Shown one piece after another: positions 23,582 through 31,830 of a stretch of DNA of 31,830 nt. The notes under the pieces are model-generated. The model was not told the DNA's origin. It saw only the letters and a program-made list of their open reading frames with translations, and made no database searches. Numbering within the stretch: position 1 is the stretch's first letter; every line of letters begins with the position of its first letter. Location of the stretch: contig CBFHHA010000028.1 of NCBI GenBank assembly GCA_965655625.1, positions 1-31,830 on the forward strand, read 5' to 3'. Source of the stretch: CAJJDF01 sp965655625. Lineage in GTDB: Bacteria; Bacteroidota; Bacteroidia; Flavobacteriales_D; CAJJDF01. A program made the position numbers and the translations under genes.

Positions 23582-25177
23582 TTATGTATGGTGATGCAAG
23601 TTTTCATCCAAATATGGATGGTTTTTCACGAGCATTGGAGCTTTTGATAAAGTTCTCAATACTGTAAAAATAAACATCCCTAAAAAGGCTACAAACATTC
23701 CCACTTCTAGGAATCCAATTGTCCAATGATCGAACACCGAACCAGGCATAACCAAAATGAAAACATCAACCCAGTGGAATACAAACAAAACACTTCCAAT
23801 AATGATGATTGTGTTCTTACTTCTTTTCGCTTCTCGCGACATCAACAAGATAATAGGAATTACAAAGTTAACTGCAACTGTGGTCCAAAGAATCCACTTA
23901 TAATCTCCGAATCTATCCAAGTAGTAGGTTACTTCTTCCGGGATATTCGCATACCAAATCAACATAAACTGAGAGAAGAATAAGTACGTCCACAAAAAGC
24001 TAATTGCAAACATCCATTTCCCCATATCATGAATATGAGATTCATTAATAAAGTCAAGGTAACCAAGACCTTTCAACCAAAAAGTCAACAATAGGATAAA
24101 TATAGTGGCAGACAACCAAATTCCTGAAAATACATACCATCCATATAAGGTACTAAACCAGTGTGTATCAATAGACATAACCCACTGCCACGACATTGCC
24201 GAAGATAAATATCCAAACAAAACCAAGAACAAAGCTCCTTTGGCAAAGTTTTTCATGTGAATCTTTGTTCCCCCTTCAAGATCTTCTTGTAAAGATCGTT
24301 TTCTAAATCCTCTTGCAAACAAAAGAAATACTGCAAAATACACGGCATTCATTAACCAAAAGAACCATTGAGATAAGAAAGGTTTTTTATTAGCTATGAT
24401 AATATCAAAATGAGCACTATCTGGATTGTGCACCTCTGGGTCCATCCAGTGATAGATATGATTCCAGTGCATTGAGGCACCAACAAAAACGATAATCAAA
24501 AAGATTGCACCAATTGGCAACCAACCTATTATTGCTTCAAGAATTCTTTTATATACAACACCCCAACCTGATTCTGTAGCGTATTGTAAAGCAATAAAAA
24601 ACAAAGCTCCAAGTCCAATTCCGAAGAAAAAGAATCCGTTTACCAATAAATTTGACCATGTTCTAGCATGCCCCTTATCTGCAAAAGATCCTTCTTCGTG
24701 AATTATGTGTTCCAACGTTTCCATTGGAGAATGATGAACTGCGTGTGAATCGTGCCCTCCTTCTTCTGCATGCGATTCTCCATGATCTTCAGCGTGAGCA
24801 TCTCCATGCCCTTCTGAATGACCGTGGTCACCTTCTGTTTCAAGAGAGTGAGGAGTCAACAACATTTTAAATTCAAAATCATCGTGGTGTTGAGAACCGT
24901 GGTGATCGTCTTTGTGCAATTCAATCAAATCCGAAAAATCAACAGATATTCCAGCCTCAGTAGCTGCAGCAGTTACATCCTCAACAAACTTTTCTTTTGT
25001 AAAAGGAAGTTCTTTGTAATATTCTACTAACAATCCCTCTTCCCCTTCGTGAGCAGAATGAATTTCGGTGTATAAATGATTCTTTTCTCCAAGAAAACCT
25101 ACCACGAACATTGCCAGTCCTGCCGCAATAATGATGAATAAGTTTCTTTTAATTTTACTTGTAAATTGAAAATTCAT
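23582..25177 (-). CDS. actF: Alternative complex III subunit ActF (membrane subunit)
   Basis: 531 residues, one of the two NrfD-like/quinone-site membrane subunits of the quinol:cytochrome c oxidoreductase (alternative complex III). About ten hydrophobic segments, the first at about 11-30 and the others from about 175 on. Conserved pieces include ASMHWNHIYHWMDPEV, MNAVYFAVFLLFARGFRKRS, MSWQWVMSIDTHWFSTLYGWYVF and FSQFMLIWYANIPEE. Between helix 1 and helix 2 lies a long soluble stretch with 16 His within residues 88-149, many as HxH or HH, which is unusual. Order actE-actF-coxB is standard for Bacteroidota. Confidence 0.95.
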   Translation of the reverse strand: MNFQFTSKIKRNLFIIIAAGLAMFVVGFLGEKNHLYTEIHSAHEGEEGLLVEYYKELPFTKEKFVEDVTAAATEAGISVDFSDLIELHKDDHHGSQHHDDFEFKMLLTPHSLETEGDHGHSEGHGDAHAEDHGESHAEEGGHDSHAVHHSPMETLEHIIHEEGSFADKGHARTWSNLLVNGFFFFGIGLGALFFIALQYATESGWGVVYKRILEAIIGWLPIGAIFLIIVFVGASMHWNHIYHWMDPEVHNPDSAHFDIIIANKKPFLSQWFFWLMNAVYFAVFLLFARGFRKRSLQEDLEGGTKIHMKNFAKGALFLVLFGYLSSAMSWQWVMSIDTHWFSTLYGWYVFSGIWLSATIFILLLTFWLKGLGYLDFINESHIHDMGKWMFAISFLWTYLFFSQFMLIWYANIPEEVTYYLDRFGDYKWILWTTVAVNFVIPIILLMSREAKRSKNTIIIIGSVLFVFHWVDVFILVMPGSVFDHWTIGFLEVGMFVAFLGMFIFTVLRTLSKAPMLVKNHPYLDENLHHHT

Positions 25178-25202
25178 AGTTCTAATTTTCTACAATTTAT
25201 GG

Positions 25203-25940
25203 TTAATTATGTTGTGCCGTTTGTGCAATTGCAACTACTGTATCTATCGTAACTGCAGGTATTGTCATTTTTGCTTCTCCGCAAGGTCCTTCCATTACTT
25301 CTGCTCCTTTCATTGAGTTGATGTAATTAATTACTTGCCATCTTTCTTTTTGGTTCAATTGCGATGCATGAGCCCCCATAACACCTTTACCATAGGTAAT
25401 AGAGTAAAACATTTGTCCGTCAGGTCTTTCGAAAGCATTGGCAGGAGGATTAATTGCATCGTGGTTCGATACTTTCCCATCACCTGCACCTTTTTCTCCG
25501 TGACAGTGATCGCAAAATCTGTCATACAGCTCTTTTCCTTTCTCTGCGTTACATTTTGTTAATGGCAATGGATTTACATCCGCAATAGACGCCTCGTAAT
25601 CTGCATCACTATATTCAAGGCTTGTTAATCCATGAGTGGTTACCATAGCGCCCGAGGGCAATCTTCTGTATGGCAATTCATAAGCAGCACTTATTTGGGT
25701 TCCTTTAAAAGGTATTGTTCCCAATGGTGGTACTTTTGCCGACTGAATATTTTTTATAGAATCATTCGATTTCCAAGTTCTCACTTCACCGTAATCCACA
25801 TACGTTTCTTGGGCTGGAGAACGATACATATCTGGCATGTATTCGTATCCCGCAGAATTTTCATCTTTTACACAGGAAAACAACATTGTAACAATGGCGA
25901 GTCCTGCAGTAATTTTATGTAAAGGTTTGATAGTCATCAT
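25203..25940 (-). CDS. actE: Alternative complex III subunit ActE (monoheme cytochrome c lipoprotein)
   Basis: 245 residues. Lipobox TMLFSC (Cys23) anchors it in the membrane on the periplasmic side. It has the single heme motif Cys-DH-Cys-His (FCDHCHGEKGAGDG) near residue 143-147, and a Met in KGVMGAHAS is the likely distal ligand. It starts with the conserved MPDMYRSPAQETY block typical of ActE. It passes electrons from the ActB/ActA side towards the oxidase. Two ATG codons stand together at the start; either could be used. It starts 26 bases after actD. Confidence 0.94.
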   Translation of the reverse strand: MMTIKPLHKITAGLAIVTMLFSCVKDENSAGYEYMPDMYRSPAQETYVDYGEVRTWKSNDSIKNIQSAKVPPLGTIPFKGTQISAAYELPYRRLPSGAMVTTHGLTSLEYSDADYEASIADVNPLPLTKCNAEKGKELYDRFCDHCHGEKGAGDGKVSNHDAINPPANAFERPDGQMFYSITYGKGVMGAHASQLNQKERWQVINYINSMKGAEVMEGPCGEAKMTIPAVTIDTVVAIAQTAQHN

Positions 25941-25966
25941 ATTTTTAAATCTATAAGACAGTTTAT

Positions 25967-26500
25967 TTATACCGTTTTTTCGTCCAATTCCACAATTGCA
26001 GTTGATTTAACCATTGATTGTAAATCATCAGCACTGTACTTTGTATTTTCTGCAGTTCTTATTTCCATTACGAACATATCATCCGTTGTTCTTGGATCTG
26101 GATTCGAAGCAGGCATACCTGGCAAAGTTTTGTTTCTTAATAAATAGGTAATTGCCATTCCATGAGCAGCACAAAGAACCGTAAACTCAAACGTAATTGG
26201 AATAAATGCTGGTAAATTTTCTAGGTACGAAAAACTTGGTTTTCCACCAATGTTCATCATCCAGTCATCAATCATGAAATATTTCATTCCCAATGTTGCC
26301 AACATTAATCCTGTTAACCCATATAAGAAAGATGCAATTCCTAGTCTTGTGTGACGAACACCAATTACATCATCCAAACCATGTATTGGCATTGGAGAAA
26401 ATACTTCGTTGACATGAACACCTTTCGAAACAAGCATTCTTGCTCCGTCTAACAATTTGTCATCGTCATCGTACATTGCATATATAATTTTATCTGCCAT
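25967..26500 (-). CDS. actD: Alternative complex III subunit ActD (DUF3341)
   Basis: 177 residues. A cytoplasmic N-terminal part (IIYAMYDDDDKLLDGARMLVSKGVHVNEVFSPMPIHGLD) is followed by two transmembrane helices (about 56-76 and 97-120) and a soluble tail with DPRTTDDMFV. This is the DUF3341 layout of ActD, a structural membrane subunit without cofactors. Located ten bases after actC and cotranscribed with it. Confidence 0.95.
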   Translation of the reverse strand: MADKIIYAMYDDDDKLLDGARMLVSKGVHVNEVFSPMPIHGLDDVIGVRHTRLGIASFLYGLTGLMLATLGMKYFMIDDWMMNIGGKPSFSYLENLPAFIPITFEFTVLCAAHGMAITYLLRNKTLPGMPASNPDPRTTDDMFVMEIRTAENTKYSADDLQSMVKSTAIVELDEKTV

Positions 26501-26510
26501 GTTTTCTTAT

Positions 26511-28259
26511 TTATTTAGTCATTAATTCTGTTGCTTGAGCAGCCCAATTGTCTCTTTCTGCTCTTCCTGGGAATGATTTTGTAAGAGAATCTAATAAATT
26601 ATATTCCTCACTTGTCATTTTACTAACTTGTTCGAATTTGAAAATTCCAATTGAATTCAAAGTCTTTTCAAGAACTGGCCCTACTCCACTGATTTGTTTC
26701 AAATCATCCGCTTCTGATGCTTCAGCTGTTCCAATTCTATCTAACAATGTAGATTTATTTTTAGCTATTTCTTCCTCAGATAATTCTGCAACAGTTTCTT
26801 CGTTCTTTGTGTTTTCTACTACCTCATCATGAGATTCGTGGTGATCGTGTCCGTGAGATCCATCTGCACCGTAATATCCTTCACCTGCTCCAAATCCATC
26901 TTTGTAGTTTTCTCCAGAAGATTTCAAAATTGTTTTTACTTCACTGATTGCCAATACTGGGAAGTATCTTGCATACAATAAATAAAGAACTGTAAAGATT
27001 CCAATTGTTCCTACAAATACACCTACATCTACCCAAGTTGGGTAAAAGTATGCCCAAGATGCAGGCATGTGACCTCGGTACAAAGAAGTTACAATAATTA
27101 CAAATCTTTCGAACCACATTCCTATGTTTACTACGATAGAAAGGATGAAAGTAAATGTTAAGCTTCTTCTCCATTTCTTTACCCACATTAATTGTGGAGA
27201 AATTACGTTACAAGTCATCATTACCCAGTAGGCCCAAGCCATTGGTCCAGTTGCTCTGTTTAAGAACGCATACGATTCGTATTCTACACCTGAGTACCAA
27301 GCCATAAATAACTCAGTAAGGTAAGCTACACCAACGATAGAACCTGTAACCATAATTACAATGTTCATGTATTCGATGTGCTTTGTGTGAATGTAAGCCT
27401 CTAGGTGCATTACTTTTCTCACGATAAGCATTAATGTTTGTACCATTGCAAATCCCGAGAATACCGCTCCTGCAACGAAATATGGAGGAAAGATAGTGGT
27501 ATGCCATCCAGGAATTACCGAAGTAGCAAAGTCAAATGATACAATAGAGTGTACTGAGAATACAAGAGGAGTAGCAATACCTGCTAAAACTAATGAAACA
27601 ATTTCAAATCTATTCCAGTGTTTGGCTCTTCCTGACCATCCGAAACTCAATAGACCATAAATCTTTTTAGTTAATGGCTTAGTCATTCTATCTCTTATTG
27701 TGGCAAAATCTGGGATTAATCCAATGTACCAAAATACAAGAGAAACAGAGAAATAAGTTGAGATGGCAAATACATCCCAAAGAAGAGGTGAGTTAAAGTT
27801 TACCCAAAGCGAACCAAACTGGTTTGGCAATGGAAGTACCCAGTATGATACCCAAATTCTTCCCATGTGAATTCCTGGGAAAATTGCCGCCATAATTACC
27901 GCAAAAATAGTCATTGCCTCAGCTGATCGGTTTACCGCCATTCTCCATTTTTGACGGAAAAGAAGAAGTACAGCTGAAATCAAAGTTCCTGCGTGACCAA
28001 TTCCTACCCACCATACAAAGTTAGTAATATCCCATGCCCAATCTACGGCATTGTTCAATCCCCAAGTTCCTATTCCTTCTCCTATCAAGTAAAGGATACA
28101 ACCTACTCCATAAAGAGCGATTACTGTGGCGATGGTAATAAGGATATACCATCCTCTTGGTGCTTGGTTTTCAATAGGACGACAAACATCATCTGTAATC
28201 TGTTTGAAGGTTTTGTCTCCTAAAATTAACGGTTCCCTTATTGCTGATTCTTTATGCAT
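26511..28259 (-). CDS. actC: Alternative complex III subunit ActC (NrfD-like) with C-terminal HhH domain
   Basis: 582 residues. Residues about 1-448 are the NrfD/PsrC-like membrane subunit with about ten helices that holds a quinol site; typical sequences are WWVGIGHAGTLISAVLLL, FPGIHMGRIWVSYWVLPLPN and YRGHMPASWAYFYPTWVD. After that come a linker with His-rich GSHGHDHHESH (468-477) and acidic segments, and a C-terminal domain at about 517-582: DDLKQISGVGPVLEKTLNSIGIF plus GRAERDNWAAQATEL. The latter is a helix-hairpin-helix domain like that fused to NuoE and ribosomal L21 in other bacteria. Most ActC proteins I know end near residue 450-500. Confidence 0.95.
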   Translation of the reverse strand: MHKESAIREPLILGDKTFKQITDDVCRPIENQAPRGWYILITIATVIALYGVGCILYLIGEGIGTWGLNNAVDWAWDITNFVWWVGIGHAGTLISAVLLLFRQKWRMAVNRSAEAMTIFAVIMAAIFPGIHMGRIWVSYWVLPLPNQFGSLWVNFNSPLLWDVFAISTYFSVSLVFWYIGLIPDFATIRDRMTKPLTKKIYGLLSFGWSGRAKHWNRFEIVSLVLAGIATPLVFSVHSIVSFDFATSVIPGWHTTIFPPYFVAGAVFSGFAMVQTLMLIVRKVMHLEAYIHTKHIEYMNIVIMVTGSIVGVAYLTELFMAWYSGVEYESYAFLNRATGPMAWAYWVMMTCNVISPQLMWVKKWRRSLTFTFILSIVVNIGMWFERFVIIVTSLYRGHMPASWAYFYPTWVDVGVFVGTIGIFTVLYLLYARYFPVLAISEVKTILKSSGENYKDGFGAGEGYYGADGSHGHDHHESHDEVVENTKNEETVAELSEEEIAKNKSTLLDRIGTAEASEADDLKQISGVGPVLEKTLNSIGIFKFEQVSKMTSEEYNLLDSLTKSFPGRAERDNWAAQATELMTK

Positions 28260-28293
28260 TCGTAAGATTTTTTAATTCTTTGCTGACTAATTA

Positions 28294-31200
28294 TTAAGCT
28301 TCGTTCGTGTTTCTAACTTTTACTTGGTAGTAAATGTTTGGCTGCGTACCTATCTCTTCCAAAATATGGTAAGCTCTCGTTCCTTCAGATTTCTGTCTTA
28401 CAACAGACCCTTTACTTTCATGAGATTTTTTATCATTCAAATCACCAAATGTAATTGCATCCGTAGGACAAGATGATGAACAAGCTGTTTGGATTTCTCC
28501 ATCAATAATTGTTCTTCCCTCTTTCTTAGCTTCTAACTTTCCTGACTGGATTTGTTGTACACACATACTACATTTCTCCATTACTCCTCTTGACCTTACT
28601 GTTACGTCTGGGTTCAACACCATTCTTCCCATATCAAATTGTGATGGGTTGAAGTGCTGGAATCTAGAGTTTGTTGGATAGTTAAACCAGTTGAACCTTC
28701 TTACTTTGTAAGGACAGTTGTTTGCACAATATCTTGTACCAATACATCTGTTGTAAGTCATTTGGTTTAATCCTTCATTACTGTGCGTTGTTGCAGCAAC
28801 TGGACAAACAGTCTCACAAGGCGCATGATTACAATGTTGACACATCATAGGAATATGTACCACTGAAGGATTTTCTTCTGGAATTTCCAATTTAGCGTAA
28901 TCGTATTCTTTTGTGTTATTAGCAAGTGCTTCCGCTCTTACTTCATCTTCCGCTGAAGAGAAATATCTGTCTAGTCTTAACCAGTGCATGTCTCTACCTC
29001 TTCTTATCTCGTCTTTTCCTACAACTGGTACGTTGTTTTCTGTATGACAGGCTACGATACAAGATCCACATCCAATACATGAACTCAAATCAATTGACAT
29101 TCCCCATCTGTGACCTACATTTTCTACTGGATGTGAATCCCATAAGTCAAATTCAGAAATATCTTTCTTTACAGTTCTACCTTTCTCATGTGTAGATAAT
29201 TGGTGAGCTGGGTTAAAATCATTTTTGTCTCCTGCCTTGTAAACTCCGAAAGAAGTTTCTCTAACGATAGAGGTTCTTCCCATAAAAGTATGGTGAGTTT
29301 GTGTACAAGCTAATGGATACTCTTTCTCAAGTTTGGTTATTTTTGCTGCGCTAGAGAACATGATTTCTCCTTCAACAAACTGAGTCAACCGAAATGCGTT
29401 GCCTCCAATTAATTGTTTTTTACCGTCTGTTATGATATGCGTACCGTACTCTTGAGTTTGGTAAGCCGAGTCTCCAATGTTTTCTTGGTTGGCTCCTCTA
29501 CCATAACCTAAAGCTATTCCTACAGTCCCAGACTTTTGTCCTGGAAGTACAAACACCGGCAATTCTAAAGATGCACCATTTACTTCAATTTTTGCTAAAG
29601 TTGCAGGGCTTTTCTCGCCCAATAAGATATTACATCCCAATTTCTCAGCGTCTGCTCTCGACATGGTCATGTAATTATCCCAAGTTACCTTAGTAATAGG
29701 ATCTGGTAATTCTTGCAGCCATGGATTGGCAGCTTGTTGTCCATCTCCAATACCATTCTTTTGGTACATGATAACTTCAAAGTCTCCTGTAGATTTTGCT
29801 CTTTTTGCGATGTGAGAACCAGCTACCGCCAAATCTCCAGCAAATGCTGTAGTTTGTGCAGGAACAGCTGCTATATCCAACGAACCATTGTGAACTAACA
29901 TGTTCCAATCTCCAGTAAACCTTGACTTAATGTAATCGTACATTACTCTAGATTCTTTTCCTGCTCTTGATGCTTTACCAGCAAAAACTAAGAAAGATTC
30001 TTGAGCTTGAGCTGTATCGTACAAAGGTCTTATTGCAGGCTGTGCTACTGCATAATGTGAAGCAGTTGGTGCGAAATCGTTCCACGATTCTAGGTAATGG
30101 TTATCTGGACAAACGAATTGACAATTTGTTGCTGTTTCGTCCGCAAATTGCGAGAATGACACAGACAAAGGCAATTTCTTTAACCCTTCTGCAAATTTAC
30201 CTCCATTTGGCAACGAATAAACTGGGTTTACTCCATACACGAATAAAGCATCTATCTTTCCAGTTTCAACTTCTTTTACTAATTTTTCTACTTCTGCATC
30301 GTCTCCTTTTGCTAAAGCAGTGGGATTAGCCATATCTATAGTCGCCCCATAACTCGCTAACGCTTCATTAATCGCATTGATCACCGTTTGCGTTCCTGAA
30401 CAATTACTTCCTCCAACAACCAAAGCATTTCCTTTGTTCGCCTTTAGTTCTTGAGCAGCAACTTTTGTTTTATCAAGTATTTCTTGTGGTACAGCAACTC
30501 CGGCTACAGACATCCCCGTAATATGCTTATACAATGCAGCTGCCACCAATCCTTCTTCAGAAGGTTTGATCGGAATTCTTACGTCTGAGTTAGATCCCGT
30601 AGTTGACATGATAGATTCGAACTGAAAATGTCTTGACATCCAGTTGTTGTCTGGATTTCTGTTTGCCAAGTAGTCTGGCATATAATCTGTAGCCAACAAC
30701 CAGTTTGTTAGGAAATCTGCTGAAATACTTACTATCACTTTTGCTTTATCAAAGTGGTAAGTAGGAACAACCGCACTTCCAAAACTTGCTTTGTTCGCTT
30801 TGGTAATTCCCGAGTAAGAAATAGGATCATACGTCACCACTTTTGCATCTGCTCCCTCCAAGGAAGAAACAAATTCGTTCAAAATGGCATCGGTAGAAGG
30901 ACTTAAAGTAGAATTAGTCATAATTCTTACCTTACCTCCTTTTGCAGAAATATCTGCTAATTGTTTTTTAATTGAGTTATCAACTGTACTCCAAGTAGCT
31001 TTTTTTCCAGCTGCCATTGGCATTTGAAGTCTAGCTCCGTTATACAAAGAAAGAACCGAACCAATTATTCTTGGTGTGGTAGCGCCTTTGTTGATTCCAA
31101 AACTCTTGTTTCCTTTTATAAAGATTGGACGACCTTCTCTTGTTTTAACCAAGATACTTGCGTAATCATTACCATCCCAATAGGTTGAAGAGTACCAGTT

Positions 31201-31473
31201 GGCAACTCCAGGCGTAATATCTTCGGGCTTATTTACATAAGGTATAGACTTTACTACTGGTGATTCACAAGCCGCTAGAGTTGCTGCTGCAACACTGAAA
31301 CCCATAAATTTCAAGAAATCTCTTCGATTAGTAGAACTTTCTGCTAAATTTTCATCAGCTAAAAATTCCTGAACCGGAAGTTCTTGAGGAAATTCACTTT
31401 TACTTTGTTCGATAAAAGAAGCAGTTTGTTCTTTTTCTTCTATCCCTTTCCAATATGTTTTGACTTTACTCAT
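28294..31473 (-). CDS. actB: Alternative complex III subunit ActB (TAT-variant molybdopterin-like/iron-sulfur protein)
   Basis: 1059 residues, a fusion of a molybdopterin-oxidoreductase-like domain and a four-cluster iron-sulfur domain. The N-terminus has the TAT-variant motif STNRRDFLKFMGFS (Arg50-Arg51) followed by an Ala-rich helix and ACES, typical of this family. The large middle part resembles CISM-A proteins but binds no molybdenum cofactor in characterised ACIII. The C-terminal third has the cysteine groups CIGCGSCIVAC, CNHAPCETVCP, CIGTRYCANNCP and CSMCVQQ...CSSSCP for the iron-sulfur clusters. It relays electrons from the quinol site to the cytochrome subunits. It starts 25 bases after actA. 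Confidence 0.96.
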   Translation of the reverse strand: MSKVKTYWKGIEEKEQTASFIEQSKSEFPQELPVQEFLADENLAESSTNRRDFLKFMGFSVAAATLAACESPVVKSIPYVNKPEDITPGVANWYSSTYWDGNDYASILVKTREGRPIFIKGNKSFGINKGATTPRIIGSVLSLYNGARLQMPMAAGKKATWSTVDNSIKKQLADISAKGGKVRIMTNSTLSPSTDAILNEFVSSLEGADAKVVTYDPISYSGITKANKASFGSAVVPTYHFDKAKVIVSISADFLTNWLLATDYMPDYLANRNPDNNWMSRHFQFESIMSTTGSNSDVRIPIKPSEEGLVAAALYKHITGMSVAGVAVPQEILDKTKVAAQELKANKGNALVVGGSNCSGTQTVINAINEALASYGATIDMANPTALAKGDDAEVEKLVKEVETGKIDALFVYGVNPVYSLPNGGKFAEGLKKLPLSVSFSQFADETATNCQFVCPDNHYLESWNDFAPTASHYAVAQPAIRPLYDTAQAQESFLVFAGKASRAGKESRVMYDYIKSRFTGDWNMLVHNGSLDIAAVPAQTTAFAGDLAVAGSHIAKRAKSTGDFEVIMYQKNGIGDGQQAANPWLQELPDPITKVTWDNYMTMSRADAEKLGCNILLGEKSPATLAKIEVNGASLELPVFVLPGQKSGTVGIALGYGRGANQENIGDSAYQTQEYGTHIITDGKKQLIGGNAFRLTQFVEGEIMFSSAAKITKLEKEYPLACTQTHHTFMGRTSIVRETSFGVYKAGDKNDFNPAHQLSTHEKGRTVKKDISEFDLWDSHPVENVGHRWGMSIDLSSCIGCGSCIVACHTENNVPVVGKDEIRRGRDMHWLRLDRYFSSAEDEVRAEALANNTKEYDYAKLEIPEENPSVVHIPMMCQHCNHAPCETVCPVAATTHSNEGLNQMTYNRCIGTRYCANNCPYKVRRFNWFNYPTNSRFQHFNPSQFDMGRMVLNPDVTVRSRGVMEKCSMCVQQIQSGKLEAKKEGRTIIDGEIQTACSSSCPTDAITFGDLNDKKSHESKGSVVRQKSEGTRAYHILEEIGTQPNIYYQVKVRNTNEA

Positions 31474-31498
31474 AAATCAATTAAACTAATTTGTTTTT

Positions 31499-31830
31499 TT
31501 AATAATGACATTTAGAACATTCCCATCCTCCGAGCTCTTTCACTTTTACTTTTCCGTCTTCCATTACACTTTTGTACAATTCTTTGTCCGACTTCAGTCT
31601 TTCGTGAATATCATCGTAATATTTGCTATCTGCAGTTGATACTTCAGCAGTATTGTGACACTCGATACACCAACCCATGGTCAATAATGGCTTAGTTAAC
31701 TTTACAATTTTCTTTCCTTCTAACTTCAGATTATTTATTGTTTCTGTTCCCGAAACTTTTCCTGTTTTGTAGGTCTTCACATCGCCATGACAATTTTCAC
31801 ATTCTATTTTACCTACAGCCACGTGCTGCG
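31499..31830 (-). CDS. actA: Alternative complex III subunit ActA, C-terminal part (cut by window edge)
   Basis: The frame stays open to the right edge, so the N-terminus (signal anchor and first hemes) is outside. The GTG at 31822 is an internal Val, not a start. Three CxxCH heme motifs are visible: CENCH, CIECH and CSKCH, the last one residue from the C-terminus (SKCHY). ActA proteins carry five or six hemes, so two or three should lie beyond the edge. Segments TKPLLTMGWCIECHN and LGGWECSKCHY are typical for ActA C-termini. It is the first gene of the act-cox operon; the promoter is outside the window. Confidence 0.93.
   Translation of the reverse strand, partial: QHVAVGKIECENCHGDVKTYKTGKVSGTETINNLKLEGKKIVKLTKPLLTMGWCIECHNTAEVSTADSKYYDDIHERLKSDKELYKSVMEDGKVKVKELGGWECSKCHY

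Noticed and set aside
31499..31822. GTG at 31822 as the true start of a small 107-residue cytochrome
   Set aside because: The frame continues open to the window edge and the operon position and heme pattern fit the C-terminal part of a longer ActA.

Overview
The window reads as a chromosomal segment of an AT-rich Bacteroidota, most likely Flavobacteriales (Fluviicola/Crocinitomix/Cryomorpha-like). Supporting signs are a DnaE with an N-terminal proofreading exonuclease, an alternative complex III operon joined to aa3-type oxidase genes, a DUF5777 barrel, a lack of strong Shine-Dalgarno sites, A-rich leaders, and repeated matches to the Bacteroidota -7 promoter box TAnnTTTG. I see no rRNA, tRNA, CRISPR array, transposase or phage gene. 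The genus is a guess.

Layout. 1-3.4 kb: end of a tiny lipoprotein gene, a 2-Cys peroxiredoxin, a low-molecular-weight tyrosine phosphatase, an RsmI-like methylase and a small outer-membrane barrel. Two copies of a 39-nt palindromic element lie between these genes. 3.0-4.8 kb (minus): purB then panD. 5.0-10.8 kb (plus): a tightly packed seven-gene run made of an EI24/CysZ-like membrane protein, a TPR-PD40 protein, two paralogous cytochrome-like lipoproteins, a diheme cytochrome, a DUF5777 beta-barrel and a diacylglycerol-kinase-like protein. 10.9-15.7 kb: dnaE and trxA. 15.8-18.0 kb (minus): outer-membrane barrel, FMN-binding (flavinylation-motif) protein and a four-helix membrane protein, overlapping end to start, behind a promoter flanked by two identical 13-nt boxes. 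18.1-20.2 kb (plus): a DUF58 protein and trhO. 20.4-31.8 kb (minus): actABCDEF-coxBA, the quinol:cytochrome c oxidoreductase (alternative complex III) plus cytochrome oxidase subunits II and I, closed by a strong terminator. The actA end is cut by the window edge.

How it fits together. The act-cox operon is ordinary core aerobic respiration: quinol is oxidised by ActABCDEF and electrons go to the oxidase. It carries three oddities: a helix-hairpin-helix domain fused to ActC, His-rich tails or inserts in ActF, ActC and CoxA, and a charged helical insert in the CuA domain of CoxB. Two further gene sets look like cell-envelope redox modules: the cytochrome/barrel run (7.2-9.9 kb), with unusual heme motifs CX5CH and CX4CH, and the barrel/flavoprotein/membrane protein trio (15.8-18.0 kb). 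These are the best candidates for undescribed systems. Their function is inferred only.
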